NCBI RefSeq assembly: GCF_002204745.1 | Contig: NZ_NIRR01000002.1 | Coordinates: forward strand, 186,001-250,000 | Direction of reading: 5' to 3' | DNA from: Hymenobacter amundsenii | GTDB taxonomy: Bacteria > Bacteroidota > Bacteroidia > Cytophagales > Hymenobacteraceae | Length of the DNA stretch: 64,000 nucleotides | In this document: in pieces, positions 8,425 to 17,085 of the stretch | How positions within the stretch are numbered: position 1 is the stretch's first letter | Layout of the letters: every line of letters begins with the position of its first letter | Made by a program: the position numbers and the translations under genes | Notes under the pieces: model-generated | The model's database searches: none | Seen by the model: only the letters and a program-made list of their open reading frames with translations | What the model was told of the DNA's origin: nothing

Positions 8425-10108
8425 CGGGCGTTTCGTTAGTGGTGGGAGTAGGCTTGACCAAGTACTTCCGCGTCTCAACGGACTGGATTATCCCATCGGC
8501 CCCCACAATGAGGCTTATGTATGTTCGACTGATCGGCGCGTCTGTCGGCTTGGCAGGCAAATCTTTAAATGTTTTTCTTAGCTCGATCATAATTTGCTCC
8601 GAGTAAATGTCGCCGGGCTGGTAGTTCGGAGTGGGGTAGGAGCCAGGCACATCGAAGCCGAAGGAACGAGCCCGGCTGGGCGGCGACGTTATGGGCTGCA
8701 CATTGGTGCCCGCCGGGTTGCTGGTGGTGGGTCCAGCTTTCAGCAAAGCCGACGATGGTGGTGGGGTGGCATTGCTAGGTGCTTGGTTGGCGAACGTAAC
8801 CGGGATGGTATAATAAACCGGTAGCACCTTGCCGTTTTGTTGGCCCGGGGTCCACTTGCCCGGCAGCTCGCGCACGGCCTGGAGGGCCGCCGCATCGAAT
8901 TGCCTGGCTACCTCCGTATCCATACCAGGCTTGGCCGCACCCTGTGTAATTTCGGCCGCCTGCACCGTGCCATCGGTTCCCACGATAAACCGCACAAAGG
9001 TTCTTCCCGGCGTATTGGTGGCCAGCGCAGCGGCTGGGTAATGGGCGGTTTTACCCAAGTCGTTCAGCAGCTGCGGCATCCCGCCGGGGTACTGAGGCAT
9101 CTGCTCCACATAGGTGTAAACGCCGACTGGCGTGGGTAGCGGAGTGGCAACAACAAGCTCCTTGTTGCAGGCAGCTAAGCCAAGTAGTAAGCTGGCTGCT
9201 ACGGGTAGCGGCAGCCAGCGTTTCCAGCGGTGCAGGGAGGCGGAGGTCGTTAGCATACGGATACGGGCTAAGGTGAAGGATTGGGTGAACGAATGCGCAA
9301 GGGGTAAATCGGGCCCGAATTGGGCCAGCGCTAGCCGGGCAAGCAGGGCGGGATAGGTCGTGGCTGCTAGGGCGGTGAAAGCAGTGCCAGCAGGGTAAGC
9401 TCGTAGCGCCGCCGCATCGGCCAGAAACTCGTGAAGCTGGGCCAGAGCCGGAGGTAGCAGGTGCATTAAAGGCACCGGCCAGAGCAGTACCCGGGCGATT
9501 TCCAACGTCAGCCGCTCGCGGGTGTGATGGCCGCGCACGTGAGCCAGTTCATGGGCCAGCACGGCCCGGGCTTCGGCGGGCGTTAAGTCGGCTTCATCCC
9601 AAAACACGAGGCGGCCAAACGAACTGATGGGCAGCTGACCGCCTGTGCGCACCAGCACGCAGCCGGGGCCGGGTTCGCGGGGGAAGTGGCGGGTACTGCG
9701 GTGTAGGTGCCAGAGTTGGGCCGCTAGTCGCACCAGCAATAGGGCCGCGCCCGCCCCATAAACCCCCAGCAGCCAGGGCAGCGGGTCAGTAGCGGCCGGG
9801 CCAGCGGGGGCACCACGTACCGTTATAGTCGGCAGCAGGCTGCCGCCGACCAGGTCGGCAGTCGGGCCAGCGGTGGGTTGCCAGGTGGGAAGCCAGCTGG
9901 CTAACGCCGGCGCGCCGACGGCCAGCAGGGGCGGGGCCAGCAGCGCTACCCAGGGTAGCACCAGGAGGAACCGCCGATTGAAGTCGAAGAACCGCTCCTG
10001 CCGTAGCGCGTAGCGGTAGAGCAGCCAGCCCGCACCTAGCACCAGCGTGCTTTGCAGGCCCCAGCTAAGCAGGGCGGCCGTCGTGGTCGGAAGCAGGGTC
10101 AGGAGCAT
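8381..10108 (-). CDS. BlaR1/M56-family metallopeptidase with two TonB-like C-terminal regions (copy 1)
   Basis: 575 residues from the ATG at 10108, a tandem paralogue of the gene at 7066-8424 and nearly identical to it over the first 40 residues. The zinc motif HELAH lies in VLAHELAHVRGHH. A first TonB-C-like domain (YVEQMPQYPGGMPQLL ... VRFIVGTDGTVQA) ends with YYTIPVTF, where the paralogue ends. About 130 more residues follow: a Pro/Ser/Thr-rich linker and a second partial TonB-C-like unit (TYISLIVGADGIIQSVE). The final residues TNETPDALDPASDHDGRPA almost copy the tail of the MecI-like protein upstream, showing that the 3' end came from the duplication junction. Confidence 0.92.
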   Translation of the reverse strand: MLLTLLPTTTAALLSWGLQSTLVLGAGWLLYRYALRQERFFDFNRRFLLVLPWVALLAPPLLAVGAPALASWLPTWQPTAGPTADLVGGSLLPTITVRGAPAGPAATDPLPWLLGVYGAGAALLLVRLAAQLWHLHRSTRHFPREPGPGCVLVRTGGQLPISSFGRLVFWDEADLTPAEARAVLAHELAHVRGHHTRERLTLEIARVLLWPVPLMHLLPPALAQLHEFLADAAALRAYPAGTAFTALAATTYPALLARLALAQFGPDLPLAHSFTQSFTLARIRMLTTSASLHRWKRWLPLPVAASLLLGLAACNKELVVATPLPTPVGVYTYVEQMPQYPGGMPQLLNDLGKTAHYPAAALATNTPGRTFVRFIVGTDGTVQAAEITQGAAKPGMDTEVARQFDAAALQAVRELPGKWTPGQQNGKVLPVYYTIPVTFANQAPSNATPPPSSALLKAGPTTSNPAGTNVQPITSPPSRARSFGFDVPGSYPTPNYQPGDIYSEQIMIELRKTFKDLPAKPTDAPISRTYISLIVGADGIIQSVETRKYLVKPTPTTNETPDALDPASDHDGRPA

Positions 10109-10505
10109 CGGGCGTTTCGTTAGTGGTGGTAGGCGAAGCAGCTTGGGCGTGGCGGAGCAGCTCTTCCAGTTGGGCCGCGTCGAGGTTTTCTTCCTGGGCG
10201 AAAAACGATACCAGCCGGCTGAACGAGCCGCCGAAGTAGCCGCCCAGCAGCTTGCCCAGCGAGAAGCGCCGATACTCGTCGCGGGCCACCAGGGCAAAGT
10301 AGCGGTGGGTGCGCCCGAAGGCCTCGTGGTCCACGAAGCCCTTCTGCTCCAGAATGCGGATGATGGTGGAAACCGTCGTGTAGGCGGGGGCGGGCGGGGG
10401 CAGCTCCGGTACCACGTCCTTCACGAAAGACGGGCCGCGTTGCCAGAGTACCTGCATCACCTGCTCCTCGGCGCGGGTCAGTTCGGGGAAAGAAGAATCA
10501 GCCAT
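10065..10505 (-). CDS. MecI/BlaI-family transcriptional repressor
   Basis: 146 residues, a winged-helix repressor. It begins MADSSFPELTRAEEQVMQVLWQ, the typical LTxAExxVMxxLW opening, then YTTVSTIIRILEQKGFVDHE as the recognition helix region. The C-terminal dimerisation helix is shortened and followed by a disordered Thr/Pro/Asp tail encoded inside the overlap with the blaR1-like gene (44 bp). By family logic the repressor binds its own promoter and is inactivated when the M56 protease is triggered. A perfect 9-bp inverted repeat at 10537-10560 is the likely operator. Confidence 0.95.
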   Translation of the reverse strand: MADSSFPELTRAEEQVMQVLWQRGPSFVKDVVPELPPPAPAYTTVSTIIRILEQKGFVDHEAFGRTHRYFALVARDEYRRFSLGKLLGGYFGGSFSRLVSFFAQEENLDAAQLEELLRHAQAASPTTTNETPDAPDPASDHDGRPA

Positions 10506-10536
10506 GTAGTAGGGTTGTGGGGTTGATGGACTGAAT

Positions 10537-10560
10537 TTATAACTATTTATTTAGTTATAA
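10537..10560. promoter_or_regulatory. Probable MecI/BlaI operator
   Basis: TTATAACTA (10537-10545) and TAGTTATAA (10552-10560) form a perfect inverted repeat with a 6-nt AT spacer, 32 bp upstream of the repressor start. A further ACTAAT half-site follows at 10562. The position and dyad form suit an autoregulatory operator of a winged-helix dimer. No binding data can be read from sequence. Confidence 0.65.
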
Positions 10561-10757
10561 AACTAATATCTTAGAAGAAGAAAAAACGGGTGTGGTAAGG
10601 ACTTCAGCCCTTAGCCCGAGGGAGTCATTTTATCAAGGGGCTGCGGACTGAAGTCTGGGCTACTGGTTGGGGCTGCGGAACGTCGGCGCGGGCCAGGGTG
10701 TTGACGGAATCCGGGCCGGTTGAACAGCAGGCCTCGCTTCTCATCTAACTTCTTTCT

Positions 10758-11999
10758 GTGTCGAAACTTCCTGTTTCCCGCTCTTTCGTGCCCGGCTGGG
10801 CCGGTTTACTCCTGTGGATGCTGGTGCTGGGCGCGGTGCCCTCTTGCAAAAGCAACTCTCCGGAGCCCAACATAGCCACCGCGCCCACTACCCCCCTGCC
10901 ACCACCGGTAGCCCCGCCCGCTACTGTGCTGGTGGGCAGCAGCCTCATCGGCGAGTACACCCCGGCCCAACTCGCCGAACGGGTTTCGGATATTCCGCTG
11001 GTGGGTTCTTTGGCCCGGTACTCGGTGAAAGTTTACCGCCTCACCTACACTACCCGCAATACCGACGGGCAGGTCATAACGGCCTCCGGGGCCCTGCTGG
11101 TGCCGGTGGTCCCGGCAGCGGTGCCGGTCATCAGCTACCAGCACGGCACGTTGCAGCCCGATGAGGAAACCCGCGCGCCATCGTACTACAGTTCGAGCAG
11201 CGAAGTCTGGTCGGCTGTTTCGGTGCTGGCGGCCACGGGCTACGTGGTGTCGGCCCCCGATTACATCGGCTACGGCGCTTCCAAGAGCCTGCCGCACCCC
11301 TACGAGCACGCCGCCTCGCTGGCTTCCGCCTCGGCCGATATGCTGCGGGCCGCCCGCGAGTTCTGCGCGAAGCAGCAGGTGAGCGTCAACCAGAAAAACT
11401 TCCTGCTTGGCTACTCCGAGGGCGGCTATGCCACCATGGCCCTGCATAAGCTGCTGGAAGAGAAATACGCCACCGAGTTGCCCGTTACGGCCAGCGCGCC
11501 AGGGGCCGGGGCCTACCACAAATCGGCCTTCGCCAAGTACATCATGGACTCCTCGCAGCCCCTGAATTTCCTGAGTACCTACGTGTGGGTGCTACGCACC
11601 TACGACCGGGTGTACCAACTCAACCGCCCATTCAATTACTACTACCAGGAGCCCTACGCTACCCGCCTCCAGGCCGATCCGTTCGGTACCGTGCCCCGGC
11701 AGCCCGCCGAGCTGTTCGCGCCCGGTTTCCGCCAGGCTGTCCTCACCGATTCCGACGCTCCCCTCACGGCCTCGCTGCGCGCCAACGACATCTACGACTG
11801 GCTCCCCCGCGCCCCGGTAGCCCTGTTCCACGGCACCCAGGACGATTACGTGCCCTACTTCAACTCCCAGGATGCCTACCAGGCCATGCGCGCCCGTGGG
11901 GCTACGCGCGTAGAGCTACGCCCAATTCAGGGTGGCACGCACTTCACGTCTGCTGCACCCTACACCCTGTCAGCCTACGCGTTCATCTCGCAATTTTAA
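10758..11999 (+). CDS. Lipid-anchored alpha/beta hydrolase (secretory-lipase-like)
   Basis: 413 residues with a GTG start. The signal sequence ends VPSC with Cys30 as lipobox cysteine, then a Pro/Thr-rich tether (31-57). The fold shows an oxyanion strand region VISYQHGT, the nucleophile elbow G-Y-S-E-G-G with Ser220, an acidic-residue turn FHGTQDDYVPY and a catalytic His in QGGTHF. This order fits the alpha/beta hydrolase triad as in LIP-type secretory lipases and cephalosporin-type esterases. The substrate is unknown. It reads as a single gene, ending before a strong hairpin. Confidence 0.88.
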   Translation: MSKLPVSRSFVPGWAGLLLWMLVLGAVPSCKSNSPEPNIATAPTTPLPPPVAPPATVLVGSSLIGEYTPAQLAERVSDIPLVGSLARYSVKVYRLTYTTRNTDGQVITASGALLVPVVPAAVPVISYQHGTLQPDEETRAPSYYSSSSEVWSAVSVLAATGYVVSAPDYIGYGASKSLPHPYEHAASLASASADMLRAAREFCAKQQVSVNQKNFLLGYSEGGYATMALHKLLEEKYATELPVTASAPGAGAYHKSAFAKYIMDSSQPLNFLSTYVWVLRTYDRVYQLNRPFNYYYQEPYATRLQADPFGTVPRQPAELFAPGFRQAVLTDSDAPLTASLRANDIYDWLPRAPVALFHGTQDDYVPYFNSQDAYQAMRARGATRVELRPIQGGTHFTSAAPYTLSAYAFISQF

Positions 12000-12082
12000 G
12001 TGGAATGAGAAATGCGTGAACCGTTCGGTTACTGAAAGCAGCACGAAGCAGCTCATCCTGAGTGCAGTTCAGCACCGCAATA

Positions 12083-12128
12083 AGCACAAAGCCCCTGACG
12101 CCAGTACGGTCGTCAGGGGCTTTGTGCT
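12083..12128. terminator. Bidirectional terminator hairpin
   Basis: Perfect 18-bp arms (12083-12100 and 12111-12128) around AGCACAAAGCCCCTGACG, between convergent genes. The core AAAGCCCCTGA is shared with the hairpin at 5720. Confidence 0.85.
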
Positions 12129-12171
12129 GAATAAAAGATGTCTCGCTCAAAAATGGATGGTCCGATCCGGC

Positions 12172-12525
12172 TCACGCACTCACCGCGCCCCGACCCCACG
12201 CGCCGCTCAGGGCGGCCAACCCGCCTACCATCCCCGCCAGCAGCCCCCCAAGCAGCACCAGCAGCCAGGAGTTGCCGCCCAGCGGGAGCAGCGTGGCTAG
12301 CCGGTGGGCCAGCAACTCCGCGCCGTGGGTGTTCAGCCAGGCGGCCGGCAGCCACCAGCTCAGGGCCACGCCCAACAGCCCGGCCCAAAATGCCCATCCG
12401 GCCGCGGCCCGCTGCCACGCCGCCAGCCCCAGGCAAATTGGAATAATAACCCACCACGGCAGCCAGAGCTGGGCCAGGCTGGAAAGCAGAAAAATTAGCA
12501 GGAAAAGCAGGAGAAAGGGTTTCAT
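12172..12525 (-). CDS. Small integral membrane protein, unknown function
   Basis: 117 residues starting MKPFLLLFLLIFLLSSLAQL. Three to four hydrophobic helices cover almost the whole chain, rich in Leu, Trp and Ala (LWLPWWVIIPICLGLAAW, AFWAGLLGVALSWWLPAAWL, SWLLVLLGGLLAGMVGGLAAL). There are no catalytic motifs. It lies 41 bp downstream of the penicillin acylase gene in the same direction and may be co-transcribed with it. I do not recognise a named family. Confidence 0.7.
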   Translation of the reverse strand: MKPFLLLFLLIFLLSSLAQLWLPWWVIIPICLGLAAWQRAAAGWAFWAGLLGVALSWWLPAAWLNTHGAELLAHRLATLLPLGGNSWLLVLLGGLLAGMVGGLAALSGAWGRGAVSA

Positions 12526-12566
12526 CGGGCTGAAATCAGTAAGCAGGAAAATAAAGTTGGCCGGAC

Positions 12567-15059
12567 TTACTGCTCCAGCCGCCAGGCGGCTTGCAGGCGG
12601 GGGTGGTTTTCGTCGGCGGCGCGCAGGAACACCAGCTCATCGAGCTGGCCGGTGCGCCAGCTTTCCAGCATGTCGTCGTAGTAGCGCGAGGCCGGGTTGC
12701 CGCTCTGGCCGCCGGGGAAGATGCCGTAGGCCTTCACCTGCGGGCCCAGCGCCACCACCATGCGCCACGAGGGGCCGTTACGGGCGCCGGTGGCATTCAC
12801 GGTGCCGGGGCTGCCGGGGCACACAATATCCTGGTGGCCGAAGCCGGGTAGCTGGGCTAGGTGGTTGATGTCGGTGCTTTTCTGGTTGGCCCAGGCCCAG
12901 CCGGGGCCTAGGGGCCCGAATTTGCGGGTCAGCGAATCGACGGTAAACTGCAACGAGGCCGTCAGCAGGTCGTGAACGTTTTCCTTTTCAGGTGTGCGGC
13001 GGTCATCAATCCAGGGGCTGGCGCCCTGGAAGCTGGCGGCCGGGTTGCCCGATTGGTTCAGGAGTAGTTGGTTGGTCCGGTCGCGGGCGGGGTAGCGCAT
13101 TTCCAGGCCGGTAGCGGCCCTGCTGAAATCATCTTCCCAAAGCCGCCTGACCAACTCCTGGTACCAAAGCTCAAAAACGGTGGCGGCAACGGCCTTGGCA
13201 GTATAGTGGTAGTTCCAACCCTGCAAGGTTTGCAGCACGGCGGTTTGCAAGGAGCCGCCCCGCTCGCCCGTCTGGCTGACCGGTGTTCCGCCCGCCTGCA
13301 CCATAGCCAGCATCCAGGGTAGCATCGTTTGGGCATTGATGCCCAGATCATCGTTCTGAAGCCGCCGCAACGTGTCGGCGGTGGCGTGGTGCATGGTGGC
13401 CAGCTGCTCGTTGATGCGGTGGGCCCGGTCCCAGGGCGCGTAGTCCCAGCCCAAATAATACGGGTAATCGGGGCCGGCCGAATGCTGGTTGGCCGACGAC
13501 AGGAAGCCGCGCTCCGGGTTCTTCACGCGGGGCGTCTGGCTCATCGGAATCCAGCCCTGCCAGTCCTGGCGGGCATCGGAGCCGTCGAGGATAAATTTGC
13601 CTTGGTCGGGGTACTTGAGCGGGAAGCGGCCGTTGGGCCGGATGGCAATGTCGTTTTGGCTGCTGGCAAAAATGAAGTTCTGAGCCGGCGAGGCGTAGGT
13701 GCGCAGGGCCTGATCATAATCGGCGTAGTTGCGGGCATGGTTGAGCTTCACGAAGGCCAGCACCTCGTTGGCCCCTTCGTGGGCCGTCCAGCGCAGGGCG
13801 TGGCGTACGGGCGTCTGGGCATTGAAGGGCTTTTCGTCGTGGTCGTACACCACCGGGCCGTGGTGGGTATACAGCACCGTGTCGAGCACGTCGGGACGGC
13901 CGCGCACGGCCACGTGCTCCACCACCCGGCGCACCGGTTTCCAGCGGCCATCGTGCCAATACTCGCGGCGGGTGCTGTCCCGAAACTTGAGTTGGTACCA
14001 GTCGAGCACGTCGCCGCCCACGTTGGTCACACCCCAGGCCACGCTTTCGTTGAAGCCGATAATGATGGCCGGGGCGCCCGGAATGGTCACGCCGTACACG
14101 TTCTGGCCAGGCGCGCTGAGCTGAATCTGGTACCAGATGCTGGGCAGGTTGAGCTGCAGATGCGGGTCGTTGGCCAGCAGTGGCAGGCCCGAAGCCGAGC
14201 GGCTGCCCGCCACGGCAAAGTTGTTCGAGCCCAGCTCGGCATCCGGTTCCCGCTCCGGCACCAGGCCCGACACGGCCGCGCCAAACAGGGGCGGAGCAGC
14301 GGGCACGGGCAGGGGTGTAAAAGCAAGCGGGGCGCCCACCGGCACTACCGGGTCCTCGCGGACGGGATAATCGGGGAACAGGTCTCGGGTGACTTCGGAG
14401 CCGTACTTGCTCAGAATGTTGCTCAGGCGCAAGTCGTCGGAGCGGCCGCTCAGGTCCCAGGCCATCAGCTTAAGGAGCAGCGCGCACTTGAGCGGCTGCC
14501 ACGGCTCGGGCGCGTAATCGAGCAGCTTGTATTCAAACGGATAATCGGCGGGGCGCAACTGGCTGATGTACGCATTCACGCCCGCCGAGTACGACTCCAG
14601 CACCAGCCGGGTCGTGTCGTTCTTCAGCATTTCGCGCAGCGAGTTTGCGGCCCCCAGCGGTAGTCCCATGCGCCGCTGAAACCGGTCGTACTCCAGCGCT
14701 TTCGGCCCCACGACTTCCGAAATGCGCCCCGCCGCCACCCGGGTCATAAACTCCATCTGCCAGAGCCGGTCGCGGGCCGTGAGGTAACCCTGGGCGTAAT
14801 ACAGGTCGTGGTCGTTGAGGGCGAATACGTGGGGTACCCGCCGGTCGTCGAAGCGCACCCGCACGGTTTGGTGCAGGCCGGGCAGGTGCAGGGTTTGCTG
14901 GGCGGGGAAGTCGGTGGCCGTTTCGCCGTTGCGCCAGAAGCCCTGGTAGGGGCTCAGCAGCCGGGCCACTGGCGGCACGTCGCCTTGTTTGGTGTTCAGC
15001 ACCCAAGCGAGTATCACCGTAGTAAGCAGGGCCAGTACGGCCTTCACATAACGCAGCAT
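12567..15059 (-). CDS. Penicillin acylase family (S45 Ntn-hydrolase)
   Basis: 830 residues, in the usual size range of the family. An N-terminal signal/anchor (LALLTTVILAWVLNT) is followed by the alpha-chain motif RFDDRRVPHVFALNDHDLYYAQGY-like region and ARDRLWQMEFMTRVAAGRISE. The autocatalytic cleavage site is G-S-N-N, with Ser278 as the expected new N-terminus of the beta chain. ANDPHL and GFNESVAWGVTN follow, as in other members. The enzyme should be periplasmic and cleave amide bonds, for example acyl-homoserine lactones, beta-lactam side chains or other N-acyl compounds. The real substrate cannot be told. Confidence 0.95.
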   Translation of the reverse strand: MLRYVKAVLALLTTVILAWVLNTKQGDVPPVARLLSPYQGFWRNGETATDFPAQQTLHLPGLHQTVRVRFDDRRVPHVFALNDHDLYYAQGYLTARDRLWQMEFMTRVAAGRISEVVGPKALEYDRFQRRMGLPLGAANSLREMLKNDTTRLVLESYSAGVNAYISQLRPADYPFEYKLLDYAPEPWQPLKCALLLKLMAWDLSGRSDDLRLSNILSKYGSEVTRDLFPDYPVREDPVVPVGAPLAFTPLPVPAAPPLFGAAVSGLVPEREPDAELGSNNFAVAGSRSASGLPLLANDPHLQLNLPSIWYQIQLSAPGQNVYGVTIPGAPAIIIGFNESVAWGVTNVGGDVLDWYQLKFRDSTRREYWHDGRWKPVRRVVEHVAVRGRPDVLDTVLYTHHGPVVYDHDEKPFNAQTPVRHALRWTAHEGANEVLAFVKLNHARNYADYDQALRTYASPAQNFIFASSQNDIAIRPNGRFPLKYPDQGKFILDGSDARQDWQGWIPMSQTPRVKNPERGFLSSANQHSAGPDYPYYLGWDYAPWDRAHRINEQLATMHHATADTLRRLQNDDLGINAQTMLPWMLAMVQAGGTPVSQTGERGGSLQTAVLQTLQGWNYHYTAKAVAATVFELWYQELVRRLWEDDFSRAATGLEMRYPARDRTNQLLLNQSGNPAASFQGASPWIDDRRTPEKENVHDLLTASLQFTVDSLTRKFGPLGPGWAWANQKSTDINHLAQLPGFGHQDIVCPGSPGTVNATGARNGPSWRMVVALGPQVKAYGIFPGGQSGNPASRYYDDMLESWRTGQLDELVFLRAADENHPRLQAAWRLEQ

Positions 15060-15157
15060 AAGCTATCCTGATTTTCGCGGAGGCGGAAGGTAGCAAATGC
15101 TGCGTTACGTGAAGGCCGCTGGGGCTGCGCCGACAAGGTAGCTGCCCAAACTACCAC

Positions 15158-15742
15158 CTAGCTTTTCGGCAAGTATATCCGGAAGCCCAGGTTGAGGTTG
15201 AGCGCGGTGCCCCCAAACTGCCGGCTTGTGGCCCCGTTGATTCTGTAAGCCAGTAAGGACTCCAGGCCCACGGCTGGGGTGATGAAGTAAGAATAGCCTA
15301 AGCCAACATTAGCTTGGAATTTCACACTACTATCGGAATACACATCCCCCGCAATACCTCCCTCAACACGTTCGCTATTGAAGACGCCGCCCACGCTCAA
15401 TTCACCAAACACCCGGTGTTTGCTTTCTGAGGGTAGGTAATAGCGCAACCAGGGCAACAGCCCCAGGCTCACATTCCGATTGGTTGTACCATCAGCTAAT
15501 GCTAGTTTGAAGCGCGAATAGCCAAACGGCACCGATGCGCCCACGGCCAGATTGTCGGCCACGAAAACGCCCGCTGAGGGAATCAGCGTCCCGGAAAAGC
15601 GTTTTTCCAGGTGGGATCTTTCGAAAGTGAAGTCGCCGCCGCTCAACCCCAGCACGCGGGTGCCTTTGGTGGTCTGTGCTTGTAGTGTAGTACCCGCAGT
15701 CAGCAGGGAAGCCAGCGGGAGTAGCAAATAGGTCTTGAACAT
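15158..15742 (-). CDS. Outer membrane beta-barrel protein
   Basis: 194 residues from the ATG at 15742, chosen because MFKTYLLLPLASLLTAGTTLQAQ is a clear signal peptide; an in-frame ATG nine codons earlier adds only polar residues. The rest alternates short amphipathic strands (VFGELSVGGVF, FQANVGLGYSYFI, LNLNLGFRIYLP) as in 8- to 10-stranded porin-family barrels, ending in an aromatic or aliphatic strand. No partner gene is evident. Function unknown. Confidence 0.8.
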   Translation of the reverse strand: MFKTYLLLPLASLLTAGTTLQAQTTKGTRVLGLSGGDFTFERSHLEKRFSGTLIPSAGVFVADNLAVGASVPFGYSRFKLALADGTTNRNVSLGLLPWLRYYLPSESKHRVFGELSVGGVFNSERVEGGIAGDVYSDSSVKFQANVGLGYSYFITPAVGLESLLAYRINGATSRQFGGTALNLNLGFRIYLPKS

Positions 15743-15832
15743 AATAAAAGAGAAACGTTGAGGAGGCAAAGTGCCCGCTTAACGCCTCTCGGCTCTGCTC
15801 AAGTATAGCACAAACTAAATTTTGATAAGCAA

Positions 15833-15864
15833 CGCGCCGCCTCCCTGAACGGGAAGCGGCGCGC
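15833..15864 (-). terminator. Terminator hairpin after rlpA
   Basis: CGCGCCGCCTCCC (15833-15845) pairs with GGGAAGCGGCGCG (15851-15863) with one mismatch, 28 bp past the rlpA stop. A moderately T-rich tract follows on the minus strand. Confidence 0.7.
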
Positions 15865-15891
15865 TGGTCAATCTACACAGAGGAAGTTGTT

Positions 15892-16704
15892 TTACAGATT
15901 CTCGGCCTGGCGCACCAACCCAGCCACACCCGAGCGGGCCAGCCGTAGCCGCACCACATCGGCCTCAGCGGCCGTGGCAAAACGGCCCACTACCACGCGG
16001 GTAAGGGCCTTGCCTTTGGTCGTGCCGCTGATGGTGGTTACGGGTAGCTGGGGCTCCAAGCCCTGGATTTTGTCGAGTACGGCGCGGGCGTTGCGCACGT
16101 CGCCGAAGGTACCGGCCTGCACCACGTAGGTGGCGGTGGGCTCGGCCCGCAGGGCCACGTCGGCAGCCTCCACCGCGCCGGCCGCAATGTTGGTGTGCAA
16201 CTCGGCGGTATCGATGGGGTCGGCGGCCAGTTCCTGCAAGTCCTTGGGCGCGTTGGTGGGGCCTAGGGGGGTGGTTTCGGGTACCACTTCGGCTACCACC
16301 GATACGGCTCCGTGCGTGATAATGCCCAGCGGCCGGGCCGCTACTTCGGCCAGATCGAGGATGCGCTGGTGGCGGAAGGGCCCCCGGTCGGATACCCGTA
16401 CCACTACAGCCTCACCCGTGGCCGGATTCGATACCCGCAGGCGGGTACCGAAAGGCAGCGTTTTGTGGGCGCAGGTGTATTTGTTGCGGTCGAACCGTTC
16501 GCCGTTGCTGGTGCGACGGCCCTGGAATTCACGGCCGTACCAGGAGGCGCGGCCCCGCAGAACGGTGTGCTTTTTAGCGGCGGCAGCAGCTTTTTCGTCG
16601 TCGTCGGGCCGGGTAGGCCGGGCGGTGGCGGAACCGACCGTCAGCAGGGCCGTCAGGCCAACTAGCAGCAAGCTTGATACATACCGTCGTAGAAGCACTT
16701 TCAT
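15892..16704 (-). CDS. rlpA: RlpA-like septal ring lytic transglycosylase with SPOR domain
   Basis: 270 residues. A signal peptide (about 1-28) leads to the double-psi beta-barrel of RlpA: GRASWYGREFQGRRTSNGERFD, then YTCAHKTLPFGTRLRVSN and VRVSDRGPF, with the catalytic Asp in SDRGP. A 60-residue linker precedes a C-terminal SPOR domain (TYVVQAGTFGDVRNARAV ... RVVVGRFATAAEADVVR), which binds denuded peptidoglycan at the division septum. Domain order and length agree with known RlpA proteins. It is transcribed alone from a promoter-like site at 16730-16737. Confidence 0.95.
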   Translation of the reverse strand: MKVLLRRYVSSLLLVGLTALLTVGSATARPTRPDDDEKAAAAAKKHTVLRGRASWYGREFQGRRTSNGERFDRNKYTCAHKTLPFGTRLRVSNPATGEAVVVRVSDRGPFRHQRILDLAEVAARPLGIITHGAVSVVAEVVPETTPLGPTNAPKDLQELAADPIDTAELHTNIAAGAVEAADVALRAEPTATYVVQAGTFGDVRNARAVLDKIQGLEPQLPVTTISGTTKGKALTRVVVGRFATAAEADVVRLRLARSGVAGLVRQAENL

Positions 16705-16729
16705 CCGGGGGCACGGTTGGTGAGTGCGA

Positions 16730-16737
16730 CAAATCTA
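16730..16737 (-). promoter_or_regulatory. Bacteroidota-type -7 element of rlpA
   Basis: On the minus strand TAGATTTG matches the -7 consensus TAnnTTTG exactly, 25 bp before the rlpA ATG. A CTTG about 22 bp upstream could serve as a weak -33 element. Confidence 0.5.
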
Positions 16738-17085
16738 GAAGCACCTACCAAAGCAAGCCCAAGCCCGGAAATAAGTAGCTAGTGGGGGCAGGGTTAGAAT
16801 TGACTTATTTCTATAAATCTTGGATTTAAATTATCTGTCTGTGTATAGCCAAATGATTGATTGTGTTTAGTTGATACACTTTTTGTACTCTTTTCAGACG
16901 CTTGGTAGTTATCCATGGAAATACAACTATCCGCTGGTTGAAAAAATTTGGTTCTAGCCAGTCTTTTCCGCCCGCAGCCCGGTTGCAAAAGTCCTGAAAA
17001 TGTGGTAAGAACAGTTGCCGGTTGCCAGTGGTGAGTTACCCATAATCTGTTACCAGTGGCAACGAACAATCGAGTATCTTCGGGG
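16738..17085. other. AT-rich intergenic region, no gene seen
   Basis: About 350 bp between divergent rlpA and the DUF72 gene. The part 16790-16960 is much richer in A/T than its surroundings. An imperfect dyad GTTGCCAGTGG (17021-17031) / CCAGTGGCAAC (17053-17063) lies close to the DUF72 start. A 91-codon minus-strand frame here has no domain and no start context, so I do not call it a gene. A small RNA cannot be excluded. Confidence 0.5.

Noticed and set aside
7066..10505. Beta-lactam resistance operon
   Set aside because: MecI and BlaR1 families are present, but the BlaR1-like proteins lack a penicillin-binding sensor and no beta-lactamase lies nearby. The penicillin acylase at 12567 is a different class and separate.
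16794..17069. 91-codon frame on the minus strand in the AT-rich gap
   Set aside because: No signal peptide, domain or start context; composition matches intergenic DNA.
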